From the NCBI GenBank assembly GCA_947642355.1, contig CANRSD010000018.1, positions 1 through 38,349 on the forward strand: a stretch of DNA of 38,349 bases. Reading direction: 5' to 3'. The notes under the pieces are model-generated. The model made no database searches. It was not told the origin of the DNA and saw only the letters and a program-made list of their open reading frames with translations. A program made the position numbers and the translations under genes. The DNA comes from an uncultured Clostridia bacterium (GTDB taxonomy: Bacteria > Bacillota > Clostridia > TANB77 > CAG-508). Positions 1 to 8,118 of this stretch are shown here, piece after piece; within the stretch, counting starts at the first letter, position 1; each line of letters starts with the position of its first letter.

Positions 1-1
1 T

Positions 2-34
2 TCAAAAGAAGTTCGTGTGATTAAGGACAACTAA
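2..34 (+). CDS. Possible 3' end of a gene that begins left of the window
   Basis: An open frame from the left edge would end with residues SKEVRVIKDN and a TAA stop. It is only ten codons, so coding cannot be proven. The hairpin that overlaps its stop is the main reason to suspect a real gene end. The product is not recognisable. Confidence 0.25.
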   Translation, partial: SKEVRVIKDN

Positions 35-46
35 AGTTTTCCTTAA
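21..46 (+). terminator. Hairpin at the end of the left-edge partial gene
   Basis: TTAAGGA (21-27) pairs with TCCTTAA (40-46), and the inner AACT/AGTT also pairs around a two-base loop, with one mismatch between the stems. It lacks a long T-run, so it is a weak terminator candidate. Confidence 0.35.
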
Positions 47-73
47 TAATCCTTTGGCACGATAAAATATTCA

Positions 74-109
74 TATTTGTTGTGATCTTTTTACAAAGAA
101 CAACAAATA
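74..109. repeat. Inverted repeat, 10-bp arms
   Basis: TATTTGTTGT (74-83) is exactly complementary to ACAACAAATA (100-109), with a 16-base loop. It lies in the gap between the left-edge gene and the HEPN-like gene. It may be a terminator or regulator site; no T-run follows. Confidence 0.4.
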
Positions 110-147
110 CCATAAACTTAAAAGTTTATTTGAATATTATAATCGTG

Positions 148-183
148 TTATAACAATATTGTTTATAACTAATATTGTTATAA
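148..183. repeat. Inverted repeat, 13-bp arms, just past the end of the HEPN-like gene
   Basis: TTATAACAATATT (148-160) and its exact complement (171-183) flank a 10-base loop. It starts 27 bases beyond the stop of the minus-strand gene, so a transcription stop or 3' stabiliser is likely, although the stem is all A/T-rich and no T-run is present. Confidence 0.45.
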
Positions 184-209
184 ATATTATGTGCAGTGTT
201 TATAATGGC

Positions 210-782
210 TTATATTTCTTTTTTATTGCTAGATAATTCTATTTGCTTTAATAAATGGCTACATAGTTTTTTTGTAGTTTCCAATATTAAATCAGCTCTG
301 ACAAAACAAGGTTCGTTATTATATTCTTTTCCCTTGCCATCATTTGAATATCTTAATTTACAACCATCATCATCAATTTTATTTAATACTTCTATTAGTA
401 GGCTAAAATCAGTATCTTCAATTTTAATTATTGCATTTAATTGTTTCCATAACTCATTTAATTTATGAATTTTTGTTACTTTTTTTGATTTGATTTTAAT
501 AAATAATTTTATTGATAATTCTATTGCGTGTCTGCATAAAAATAGAAACGGCATACACATTTGATTCGTTCTAAAAACCTTCATTTTTTCTGCTGGATTA
601 TTTTCACAATAAAATGCAATGTATAGACATTCTGCCGAATGTAGATATGCATTTAAAATTTCTTTTTCTGCCATTTGGCTTTGTAATTTTTTTTTATAAA
701 ATGGGGAAAATGAAATGCAATCCCACTTATAAACTTCTTCGGTAAGTCCATTAAAACTGTTTCTAATAAATTTATTTTCCAT
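210..782 (-). CDS. HEPN-like domain protein
   Basis: This is a 190-residue soluble protein with no signal peptide or membrane segment. Residues about 80-115 contain CRHAIELSIKLFI followed by a HKLNELW segment. The RHxxEL...K...HxLxxLW pattern is typical of HEPN-fold helical proteins, which often act as RNases or as partners in defence and toxin systems. The usual catalytic RxxxxH motif is not clearly visible, so activity is uncertain. The start is supported by TGGAG seven bases upstream. It stands alone and is transcribed away from the HD-protein operon. Inverted repeats follow its stop. The family call is inference from the motif pattern and could be wrong at the subfamily level. Confidence 0.6.
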   Translation of the reverse strand: MENKFIRNSFNGLTEEVYKWDCISFSPFYKKKLQSQMAEKEILNAYLHSAECLYIAFYCENNPAEKMKVFRTNQMCMPFLFLCRHAIELSIKLFIKIKSKKVTKIHKLNELWKQLNAIIKIEDTDFSLLIEVLNKIDDDGCKLRYSNDGKGKEYNNEPCFVRADLILETTKKLCSHLLKQIELSSNKKEI

Positions 783-1011
783 TTTTTCTCCATAAATAAT
801 TTTTATTTATTTATATAATAATTAATGAATTTTTTCAATTTAAAATTATATTAATATAATGTGAGAAATTTTATATTTTTCTAAACCATAGTAATATTCA
901 CTGTTATTAACAATTAATAATTTATTTTAATTTTTTCTACTTAAACATAAAGCTAAACAAAAATGCAATAAATGGCTAAATATAAGCGAGTAATCTTTTC
1001 CCCGCAACCAT

Positions 1012-1045
1012 AAATAGCAAGTCACTTCTGGCTTGCTATTTTTTT
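1012..1045 (+). terminator. Rho-independent terminator with no gene before it
   Basis: AAATAGCAAG (1012-1021) pairs with CTTGCTATTT (1032-1041), followed by a T-run to 1045. No plus-strand gene of normal size precedes it. The stretch 783-1011 holds no gene I can support; a 13-codon frame at 973-1014 is too short to call. The terminator may be a remnant or end a small RNA. Confidence 0.65.
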
Positions 1046-1108
1046 GCTTACATTTGAATCATTAAATTTATAAAATAAATATTTTTGCTAAAAATATTTA
1101 TTATTATA

Positions 1109-1137
1109 TTGAAAATAGAATATAATAAATATATAAT
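1109..1137 (+). promoter_or_regulatory. Sigma-A type promoter of the HD-protein operon
   Basis: TTGAAA (1109-1114), a 17-base spacer, and TATAAT (1132-1137). It lies 33 bases before the start at 1171 and so gives a short leader. Confidence 0.75.
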
Positions 1138-1170
1138 AATGTAAATTATTTTATAATGGAGGTATTTTAT

Positions 1171-1527
1171 ATGGCGACATTTGTTGGAGCAGAATATATT
1201 ATCGCAAACATTTTAATAGCACTAAAAAAATTAAATAATAGAGATACAGTTACTTTAGATGAGTTAAGTGAGGCTGGAATTTTTATTCAACAACAATCTC
1301 TTTATAAAAATGAAATTGATGCAATTTTTTTATCATCATCTGAACAGGTGGTAACTGCATTATATGACTTTTCTGATTATTTTGAATATGATAGAGAAAC
1401 TAATTCAATTCATATTGTTAAAACAAAAAATATTAAAGATTTAGAAAGCCGTTTTATTGGTTATTTGCCATTTAATGTTTTAAATTTTTTGGTTGACATA
1501 ACGGCAAAATTTGTTCAGCAAGGTTAA
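1171..1527 (+). CDS. Small unknown protein, first gene of the HD-protein operon
   Basis: The protein has 118 residues and begins MATFVGAEYIIAN. I chose the ATG at 1171 because GGAGG at 1158-1162 is correctly spaced from it; the in-frame ATG at 1156 lies inside that ribosome site. No membrane segment or known motif is visible. The N-terminal half looks like a helical helix-turn-helix type segment (NRDTVTLDELSEAGIF), but this is a weak impression. It is followed after 24 bases by the HD phosphohydrolase, so the two are very likely co-transcribed and may work as a pair. The sequence does not give a function. Confidence 0.75.
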   Translation: MATFVGAEYIIANILIALKKLNNRDTVTLDELSEAGIFIQQQSLYKNEIDAIFLSSSEQVVTALYDFSDYFEYDRETNSIHIVKTKNIKDLESRFIGYLPFNVLNFLVDITAKFVQQG

Positions 1528-1551
1528 TTTATATAGAAAAGAGGTTGGGGT

Positions 1552-3192
1552 ATGAAACAAATTAAAGACCCTATATATGGTTATATTAATCTTGAAGACT
1601 TTTGTTTTCCTTTGATAGATACAGCTGAATTTCAGCGATTGAGAAATATTGTACAAACTGGATATCAATCTCTTTATCCTTCTGCTTTACATAATAGATT
1701 TGTTCATTCTATAGGCGTTTATCATTTAGGAACAAAAGCCTTTAAGTGTTTTGAAAAAAATGTTAAAGAACGAAATTATAATGAATATACACATATTAAT
1801 TGGGATACATATAAAAAAACCTTTGTTTTAGCATGCTTATTACATGATATAGGCCACTCTCCATTTTCACATACAGGTGAAGAATATTACAAAAAAAGTA
1901 CCAATTTCAAAGAAGAATTAAAAAATTATTTTCCTAATTTACACAGTTTTCATGAAGATATTAAAACTGGTACAGGAAAGCCTCATGAAGCTATGAGTGC
2001 AATTGTTGGCTTAGATTTGCTATTATTACAAAAGTTTGATGATATTGATAAGGAACTTTTCGTTCGCTCTATAATAGGTGTTAAATATAAGACTAATGAT
2101 AAATTAATAGAAAACACAATAATAGGAATGTTAAATGGATCTCTTATCGATGTTGATAAACTTGATTATTTAATTAGAGATTCATATGTAACAGGTTTTA
2201 ATACTATGGCTTTGGATGTTGACCGACTTTTTTCAGGATATGTAATATCAGATTATATTGATGCATCTTCTGCAGTAAAAAGAGTCCCAGCATTTAAAAG
2301 AGGTTCTTTAAGTGTTATTGAAAATGTTACTTTTGCTAATGACTTAGAAAGACATTGGATACAGAATAATCCAACTATATTGTATGATGTTAAGCTAATC
2401 CAGTTAGCAATTGAGAATTATGATAATTATATGGTTAAAACATATAAAGATAAACTTGGTGATGAGAAGAGTATATTGTCAAAGACAGCGATCTCAGCAA
2501 TAGGATATATTAAAAAAGGTATTAATCTGTCATTGTTGTGTGATGATGATATTATTTGTTTTTTGAAAAATATTTATAGAGATAATATTATAAGCAATCA
2601 ATTTTTTGATAGACAACAACGATTAAAACCAATTTGGAAGAGTGAAATTGAATTTAAAGATCTTGAAAAGGAACAAATGGGAAATAGTGTTGCTAAATCA
2701 TTTAAAAATACTTTAAGAGCGATTCATGAAAATACATTTTATATAAATAATGAAAAAAAAGAACAAGCTATTAAAGAGTTAGAAACCCTAGAGAAAACGA
2801 TAAATGGAGACAGTAGCAATAAGTCGAAAGAAGTTGCAAAGAACTCACTATCATCTCAACAAGATGTTGTTAAAGTTTTTGAAATATTTGATAATTTTGC
2901 AAAAAATAATAAGTTAGATAATGATTTTGCATTTATATTTGTTAAAAAGCATTATGAAAGCAATTATGCAAAGTTAATGAATGAGGAAATTTATATTGAA
3001 TTTAATAAAAATCGAGTTATTAAATTAAAGGATGCGTTATCTGTAGAAGCTATTGATGCAAGTGATGAGGAAAAAACAGGATATTATTATATTTATACTT
3101 CCAAACATAATATTGAGATTTTAAAATCACAAAAAATTGATATTGCAAACAAATTACTTTCATTTATTTCAGAAAATTGGAATAAAATGTAA
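1552..3192 (+). CDS. HD-domain phosphohydrolase (dNTPase/SAMHD1-like, COG1078 type)
   Basis: This is a 546-residue soluble metal-dependent phosphohydrolase. The N-terminus has the family opening KDPIYGYI (5-12) and QRLRNIVQTG (29-38). Metal-binding residues are visible: H52 in RFVHSIGV, H98-D99 in LLHDIGHSPFSHTGE, and a later Asp in DVDKLDYLIRDS (about 198-209). Relatives hydrolyse dNTPs or other nucleotides, and some restrict phage by depleting nucleotides; the substrate here is unknown. The C-terminal 150 residues are less conserved and rich in Lys/Glu. It follows the 118-residue protein by 24 bases with GAGG before the start and ends at a good terminator. It contains no CGG codon. A defence role is inference from context next to a HEPN-like gene. 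Confidence 0.85.
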   Translation: MKQIKDPIYGYINLEDFCFPLIDTAEFQRLRNIVQTGYQSLYPSALHNRFVHSIGVYHLGTKAFKCFEKNVKERNYNEYTHINWDTYKKTFVLACLLHDIGHSPFSHTGEEYYKKSTNFKEELKNYFPNLHSFHEDIKTGTGKPHEAMSAIVGLDLLLLQKFDDIDKELFVRSIIGVKYKTNDKLIENTIIGMLNGSLIDVDKLDYLIRDSYVTGFNTMALDVDRLFSGYVISDYIDASSAVKRVPAFKRGSLSVIENVTFANDLERHWIQNNPTILYDVKLIQLAIENYDNYMVKTYKDKLGDEKSILSKTAISAIGYIKKGINLSLLCDDDIICFLKNIYRDNIISNQFFDRQQRLKPIWKSEIEFKDLEKEQMGNSVAKSFKNTLRAIHENTFYINNEKKEQAIKELETLEKTINGDSSNKSKEVAKNSLSSQQDVVKVFEIFDNFAKNNKLDNDFAFIFVKKHYESNYAKLMNEEIYIEFNKNRVIKLKDALSVEAIDASDEEKTGYYYIYTSKHNIEILKSQKIDIANKLLSFISENWNKM

Positions 3193-3206
3193 TATTAAAA
3201 TCTAAA

Positions 3207-3235
3207 GACAGAGAGTTTTATCTTCTCTGTCATTT
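3207..3235 (+). terminator. Terminator between the HD gene and comEA (convergent)
   Basis: GACAGAGA (3207-3214) pairs with TCTCTGTC (3224-3231), followed by ATTTT. It overlaps the last codons and stop of comEA on the other strand. Confidence 0.75.
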
Positions 3236-3852
3236 TACTGTTATAGCTTCTTTTATTGCATCAAATTTTGCTTCTCCTATTCCTCCAACATTTTTTAAGT
3301 CTTCTATTTGCTTGAAACCTCCGATTTTCTTTTCTATATTCAATAATTTTTTTTGCTGTTGATTCTCCGTATTCCTTGTAAAGATTGTAATTGCTCAATT
3401 GTTGCTTTATTTAAATTGATTTTTTTATTTTGAGTTTCTCCAAAGCTTGAAATTGTATTTGTTTTATTCTCTTGTTGTATACTTTCTTTATCACCTATTT
3501 TAGGAATTATTATTTTTTGACCATCTTCTACAGGATATGCAAGGTTAATATCGCTAATATCTGCATTTTGATTTAATCCTCCTGCTTGTTCTATTATGTC
3601 TGCAATTCTTGCTCCTTCTTGTATTCTAATAATACCAGGATTTTTTACTTCTCCTGCTATATGAATAATAATTTCTTCTTTTATTTCATTATCTTTTTTA
3701 CTTTCATTAATTTCTACTTCATTAACAAAATCTATTTGTTCATATTCTTCATTTTTTGCTATTTTTGTATAAAAATAATACCCTATTACTAATATCATAA
3801 TTGCTCCAATTACAATAAATATATAAGTTTGTTTTTGGTTCAATTTTTCCAT
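3230..3852 (-). CDS. comEA: ComEA-like DNA-binding competence protein, read through two CGG +1 shifts
   Basis: This membrane-anchored DNA receptor relative has about 206 residues when two bases are skipped. An N-terminal membrane helix (about 11-29) is followed by a SLBB-type domain (about 60-120, HIAGEVKNPGIIRI) and a C-terminal helix-hairpin-helix DNA-binding domain. In the zero frame the protein stops after RRINSKKNY. Skipping the C of CGG at 3369 gives Gly162 and GIGESTAKKIIEYRKEN. Skipping the C at 3323 gives Gly177 and GGFKQIEDLKNVGGIGEAKF, which is the canonical HhH sequence up to a TGA at 3230. Both glycines belong to the HhH hairpins, so the domain only exists if both shifts occur. 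The start is supported by AGGAGG. No comEC follows it here. ComEA normally binds incoming DNA during natural transformation. Confidence 0.85.
3320..3323 (-). other. CGGA +1 shift site, comEA Gly177
   Basis: In the frame established by the first comEA shift the codons read AAT CGG AGG. Skipping C3323 gives AAT GGA GGT and restores the second HhH hairpin (ENGGF). Confidence 0.85.
3366..3369 (-). other. CGGA +1 shift site, comEA Gly162
   Basis: The frame reads ATA CGG AGA and stops nine codons later. Skipping C3369 gives ATA GGA GAA and restores LQGIGESTAKKI. Confidence 0.88.
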
Positions 3853-4000
3853 ATTTTTTCCTCCTTTCTTTTTTATTTAAACTATATGGTATTTTTTGAT
3901 GAAATTATTAATTGCTTGTTTTGGTAACTCAAGCTTTTGTAAAAAATATTACAATTTTGTAATTCTACATGAAATTTGCATTACTTTTTTGTAATAAACA

Positions 4001-4029
4001 TTGAAATTTATTTTTTTTTAATATAAGAT
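4001..4029 (+). promoter_or_regulatory. Promoter of the first carboxypeptidase gene
   Basis: TTGAAA (4001-4006), 17-base spacer containing a nine-base T-run, TAAGAT (4024-4029). It lies 40 bases before the start at 4070. Confidence 0.55.
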
Positions 4030-4069
4030 GATACTTACTATTTATAATTTATAGGAGAAGGTATTTAGT

Positions 4070-5386
4070 ATGAGATTAAAAAAATTTTATATTTATATAT
4101 TTGTTTTCTTTTTAAGTTTTTCTTTTCTTTTTTCTAATTCTACTAGTTTTTCTACTAATGAATCACAACCTACCGTTAATGCTCCTGTTTGTTTGTTAAT
4201 GGAGGCAAATACTGGAAAGATTTTATATGAAAAAAATGCTTATGAAAAAAGATACCCTGCAAGTACTACTAAGATTATGACTGCTATTTTAGCTTTAGAA
4301 AATTGTGATTTAAATGAGGTTGCTAGTGTTAGTAATAATGCTATTTTTTCAGTTCCTCTAGGTTATACTAATGCAAATTTGCAGGTTGATGAAAAATTAA
4401 CTATTGAACAGCTGTTAAATGTTCTTTTAATACCTTCTGCCAATGATGCTGCCAATGTTATTGCAGAGTATATTGCAGGTTCTGAGGAAAGTTTTGCTAG
4501 TATGATGAATACAAAGGCTCTTGAAATTGGTTGTAAAAATACTCATTTTGTAAATGCTAATGGTGTTCATGATGAAAATCATTATTCTACTGCATATGAT
4601 TTGGCTTTAATAGGACAATATGCAATGAAAAATGATACTTTTCGTAATTTAGTATTAAAAACTAGATATACTCTACCTATTACTAATAAGTATGATAAGG
4701 AAGACCGCATATTTATTAATACTAATAAATTAGTAAATCCTAAAAGTAGTCAATATTATTCTTTTTCAACAGGAATTAAAACTGGTTATACAGATTCTGC
4801 TAAAAACTGTATTGTAGCAAGTGCTAAAAAAGATAATATGGAACTTATTTGTGTTGTTTTAGGCGCAGATAATGATATTTCTACTAATACAAATAAATTT
4901 GCAGATTGTATTTGTTTATTTAATTATGGATTTAATAATTATACTTATAAGAATCTTGCATCTAAAGATAATGTATATAAAGTAATTACTCCTAAAAATG
5001 CTTCTAGTAAGACAAAAAATTTAAATTTACTATACGAAAATAGTATTGATGTTATTATAAAACAATCTGATTTAAATGAGGTTTTTTCTCCAGAAGTGGA
5101 GTTAGATAATATAAACGCACCTATTGAAAAGGGAAGTGTAGTTGGTAAGTTATCTTATACTATTGATGGTATTAACTATACTACAAATTTAATTGCTGGT
5201 CAAGATATTTTTTCTAGTTCTATTTTTAGCATTGTTTTTAAAATTTTAGTAATTATTACTATATTATACTTGTTAAAGACTATTTTTATAGGCAAAAATA
5301 AAAAAAAGAAAAGGAAAAAGAAAAATAATAAGAAGAAAAAACAGTCTTCTAAAGACCGTTTTTCTCCATATCGTTTTGATTATTAA
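4070..5386 (+). CDS. D-alanyl-D-alanine carboxypeptidase (PBP5/DacF family), membrane-anchored
   Basis: This 438-residue penicillin-binding protein trims the terminal D-Ala from peptidoglycan stem peptides outside the membrane. The N-terminal signal segment spans about residues 5-22. All three catalytic motifs are visible: S65-TTK, S123-AN and K237-TG. A C-terminal beta domain (about 300-375) precedes a membrane helix (about 380-400) and a very basic tail of repeated KKK/RKKK. The tail at the C-terminus is unusual, since most relatives end in an amphipathic helix. The start has AGGAGAAGG upstream. It is convergent with a second family member, their stops being only about five bases apart. It contains no CGG codon. 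Confidence 0.92.
   Translation: MRLKKFYIYIFVFFLSFSFLFSNSTSFSTNESQPTVNAPVCLLMEANTGKILYEKNAYEKRYPASTTKIMTAILALENCDLNEVASVSNNAIFSVPLGYTNANLQVDEKLTIEQLLNVLLIPSANDAANVIAEYIAGSEESFASMMNTKALEIGCKNTHFVNANGVHDENHYSTAYDLALIGQYAMKNDTFRNLVLKTRYTLPITNKYDKEDRIFINTNKLVNPKSSQYYSFSTGIKTGYTDSAKNCIVASAKKDNMELICVVLGADNDISTNTNKFADCICLFNYGFNNYTYKNLASKDNVYKVITPKNASSKTKNLNLLYENSIDVIIKQSDLNEVFSPEVELDNINAPIEKGSVVGKLSYTIDGINYTTNLIAGQDIFSSSIFSIVFKILVIITILYLLKTIFIGKNKKKKRKKKNNKKKKQSSKDRFSPYRFDY
5336..5361 (-). terminator. Terminator of the second carboxypeptidase, inside the 3' end of the first
   Basis: On the minus strand AAAC.GTCTT pairs with AAGAC.GTTT around a three-base loop, with one mismatch, and is followed by a T-run. 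It is embedded in the codons of the basic tail of the convergent gene. Confidence 0.6.
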
Positions 5387-5391
5387 TGTTT

Positions 5392-6638
5392 TTATACTTG
5401 CAAACTTTGTTGTAAATATTTTGTGTAATTTAAAAATATTTCTTGTATATAATTCCATATTTGTTTTTTGGGAATTTCTTCTTTTATTTGTATATTACGA
5501 CTTAATATTACTTCATCTTTTATTTTTGCTTGTATTGTTCCAATAATTTGATTTTTTAAAATTGGTGCTTCTATTTCTTGTTGAAAATTCAATGTCATTT
5601 CTATATCTTTTATATCATTTTTTAAGATTGGTATAACTGTTATTTTCGTATCTGACAATATATATTCAGGTGTATTTTTACTTGTTTTATAATATTTTAT
5701 TTTAGTTTGTTCGTTAGTTTTCCATTTTTCAAATTCTTCTTCTATTTTTTTATTAACATCAATATAATCATATGTTTTAAACGCATATTCTATTAGTTTT
5801 ACACTATCTCCGTGTTCTTATTTTTTTTGTATCTGACCCTAATACTACACAAATTATTTGATGTCCATTTCTTGTAGTTGATGTTACAAGGCATCTTCCA
5901 GCTCCATTTGTAAATCCTGTTTTTATTCCATCTACTCCATTTAGATTTCCTAATAATTCATTTGTATTTGATAATGATTTTGTATGCCCATTAATATTAA
6001 TTTCATATGTCTTAGTAGATACAATTTTAGCAAATGTTTTATTTTTTAAAGCATAATCTGTAATTATTGCTAGTTCATATGCTGTTGTATAATGGTCTTT
6101 TTCATCTAGTCCATGTGGTGTTATAAAGTTTGTGTTTGTTAACCCAAGTTCTTGTGTTTTTTTATTCATCAATTTGCTAAATCCTTCTATGCTTCCACCT
6201 ACATGTTCTGCAAGAGCTACTGCTGCATCATTTCCGAGAAGGTAGCATTAATCCATATAATAAGTCATTTACACTTATTTTATCATTTGACTTTAGTCCA
6301 ACTCTTGAGCCTCCTGTTGATGCTGCTTTTTTTGATACTTCTACTATGTCTTTTAAATTAGCATTTTCTAAAACAATAATTGCTGTCATTATTTTAGTAG
6401 TAGATGCCATGGGTCTTTTAGAATATGCATTTTTTTCAAATAGTATTTTTTGAGATGTTCTATCATATATAATACAAGCTCTTGAATTTATTTTAGGAGT
6501 ACTTTCTACATTTGTAGATGCATCTATAATTTCTTGTATTAGATTAATTTCTTCTTCATCTATATCATCTGCAAATACTCTTATGGGAATATTAATAAAT
6601 AATATTATTATTAATATTGTTGTTATTAACTTTTTCAT
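5392..6638 (-). CDS. D-alanyl-D-alanine carboxypeptidase (second DacF-type), read through two CGG +1 shifts
   Basis: The protein has about 414 residues: a signal segment (1-23), STTK at 79-82, SGN at 134-136, KTG near 210, and a C-terminal beta domain. In the zero frame it is broken into three pieces. Skipping the C of CGG at 6236 gives Gly135, the middle residue of the SGN catalytic motif, and continues NDAAV. Skipping the C at 5812 gives Gly276 and joins the catalytic domain to the C-terminal domain (TGDSVKLIEYAFKTYDY). The start at 6638 (MKKLITT) is preferred because GGTGA lies just upstream; an in-frame ATG at 6656 would lengthen the signal peptide oddly. It is the last gene of the secretion cluster direction. 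Unlike its neighbour it has no clear C-terminal anchor. Ordinary pseudogene status is the alternative, but both breaks obey the same rule as nine others in the window. Confidence 0.88.
5809..5812 (-). other. CGGA +1 shift site, carboxypeptidase Gly276
   Basis: The frame reads ACA CGG AGA TAG. Skipping C5812 gives ACA GGA GAT AGT and opens a frame running to the natural stop at 5392. Confidence 0.88.
6233..6236 (-). other. CGGA +1 shift site, carboxypeptidase Gly135 (SGN motif)
   Basis: The frame reads TCT CGG AAA TGA. Skipping C6236 gives TCT GGA AAT GAT, the catalytic Ser-Gly-Asn triad followed by Asp. Confidence 0.9.
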
Positions 6639-6639
6639 A

Positions 6640-6679
6640 AAAATCACCATTTCCATTATATTTTGGAAATGGTGATTTT
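6640..6679 (-). terminator. Perfect 15-bp hairpin that also holds the ribosome site of the next gene
   Basis: Arms 6640-6654 and 6665-6679 are exactly complementary, with a 10-base loop. Read on the minus strand it follows the stop at 6688 and ends in TTTTT directly before the carboxypeptidase ATG at 6638, so the GGTGA ribosome site lies in the hairpin's second arm. It should act both as a terminator and as a block on translation of readthrough RNA. Confidence 0.75.
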
Positions 6680-6687
6680 ATAACCTT

Positions 6688-7527
6688 TTATACATTAAAT
6701 GATAATTCAAAATCTGTACCTTGCTTTAGATTTACAATGAAAGTTTTTGTTATTTGTGGAGATAAGGTTACAGTATACATATATAAGTTCCCTTCTGTTT
6801 TTACTGTATTAAACATAACTTGCTCTATTTTTGTTATATTTTGTTTTATATAGCTTTCAAATTGTTCTTGTGTTGAAAAATAATTCTGTTTAAATCCACT
6901 TGATAATAAAGAATATGCATATATATAATTTTTATCTTTAATAGCATTTATAAAACGATTAATACACATTGCTACTTTTTGTGTGTTATTTGATTTATTA
7001 TATGCTTCTATATATTGTGGTAAATCGATTGTATATGTGTCTAATAAAACTGTATATCTCATAATGGCTGTTTCATTAAAAATATAATAGTTGCCAAATT
7101 GGTCTATACATATATATTGAATATAATTATCATATTTAATAATTTGATATTTATCTAATTTTATTTGTAAAATATCATCAATATGTTCTTGTACATATTT
7201 TTCATATGTATTAAAATTTCCAAAACGTTTTTCTCTATATTCTTCATTTAATGAATTGTATGCTTCTTGTGTATGATATAGTGCATTATTTTTATAGTCC
7301 AATAAATATATATTACACATTTGTACATCACTAATATATGTACTTGGTATTTCATTAAATTCTAAATACTGTATTGTATCAATATGTTCTTTTTTAGTAT
7401 CTTGTCTAAAAATGCTATTTGGTTCATTATTACCTTTGTTTAATATGACCATAATTAATATAATTGTTATTATACATATAAATATAGCTATCAACAAAAT
7501 CCATTTTTTTAATTTACTTAAATCCAT
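6688..7527 (-). CDS. Membrane-anchored VirB8/NTF2-like protein of the secretion cluster
   Basis: This 279-residue protein has one N-terminal membrane helix (about 10-29) and a large outer part. Residues about 185-279 resemble an NTF2-like fold of the VirB8/TcpC kind (INRFINAIKDKNYIYAYSLL, then a beta-rich end). VirB8-type proteins form the periplasmic or wall-facing assembly scaffold of type IV secretion systems; the assignment here is from architecture and context, not a strong motif. It follows the 179-residue NTF2-like protein by 23 bases, in the same operon, with GAGAGG before the start. A strong hairpin follows its stop. It has no CGG codon. Confidence 0.6.
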   Translation of the reverse strand: MDLSKLKKWILLIAIFICIITIILIMVILNKGNNEPNSIFRQDTKKEHIDTIQYLEFNEIPSTYISDVQMCNIYLLDYKNNALYHTQEAYNSLNEEYREKRFGNFNTYEKYVQEHIDDILQIKLDKYQIIKYDNYIQYICIDQFGNYYIFNETAIMRYTVLLDTYTIDLPQYIEAYNKSNNTQKVAMCINRFINAIKDKNYIYAYSLLSSGFKQNYFSTQEQFESYIKQNITKIEQVMFNTVKTEGNLYMYTVTLSPQITKTFIVNLKQGTDFELSFNV

Positions 7528-7550
7528 ATCATAACCTCTCTATTTTGTAA

Positions 7551-8091
7551 TTATTCTACTATTTTCATATTGTCTATATATAGATTTGGAATTACTGAAA
7601 AAGTATTATTTTTTTTGTCTAATTTTACTGAAATATAAAATTTTATTTCTTCTTCATCATCACCTGTTGATTCTAAAGTTAATACTCCATATACAAAGTA
7701 TTGAGTTATTGTATCTGAAATTTTAGATTCATACATTTCTTTTGCTTTAAATTTATAATAGTCATCAAATGTTTGAATTTTAGTTAGTATATTTTCTTTA
7801 GTAATATTATTTTTTGTTTTATAGTCATTATCTAAAAGATTATATAATATTTCACTATCTTTTCCGTGTTATGTATTGTATATATTTTGATACACAGCTT
7901 GCTACTGTAAAAAAGTCATTTCTATCTTTCACTATTGTAACTTGTTGTGGACTTTTAATATTACTATCTTGTATTGAATAATCTTTTGTATTAATACTTG
8001 GTTTAAAATTTAAAATTAATAATATTGTTACTATAATTATTATAATTACTACAATAATTGATATTATTATTTTAATTATTGTATTTGACAT
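7551..8091 (-). CDS. Membrane-anchored NTF2-like protein, read through one CGG +1 shift
   Basis: Full length is about 179 residues: a membrane helix (about 5-29) then an NTF2-like domain. In the zero frame it ends at YITRKR after 78 residues. Skipping the C of CGG at 7866 gives Gly76 and runs on through KDSEILYNLLDNDYKTKN to the natural stop at 7551. The restored domain resembles the matching parts of the two other NTF2-like proteins of the cluster (VASCVSKYI, then NLLDNDYK, compared with CINRFINAI, then SLLSSGFK). Start is supported by AGGAGG. It lies 27 bases after the wall hydrolase gene and 23 before the next NTF2-like gene. The likely role is as a structural part of the type IV secretion channel. 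Confidence 0.78.
7863..7866 (-). other. CGGA +1 shift site, NTF2-like protein Gly76
   Basis: The frame reads ACA CGG AAA AGA TAG. Skipping C7866 gives ACA GGA AAA GAT AGT and joins the two halves without a gap. Confidence 0.85.
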
Positions 8092-8118
8092 TATTTTCCT
8101 CCTAATTTAGATTATATT

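Noticed and set aside
990-1014. A tRNA or tmRNA 3' end before the terminator at 1012
   Set aside because: The stretch ends in a CAACCA-like string, but there is no T-arm sequence or acceptor pairing upstream.
973-1014. A 13-codon frame starting MAKYKRVIF
   Set aside because: It is too short, without a clear ribosome site, and may be chance or the remnant of a lost gene.
210-3192. HEPN-like gene and HD gene as a classic toxin-antitoxin pair
   Set aside because: They are on opposite strands with separate promoters and 390 bases between them; no MNT-type antitoxin is present.
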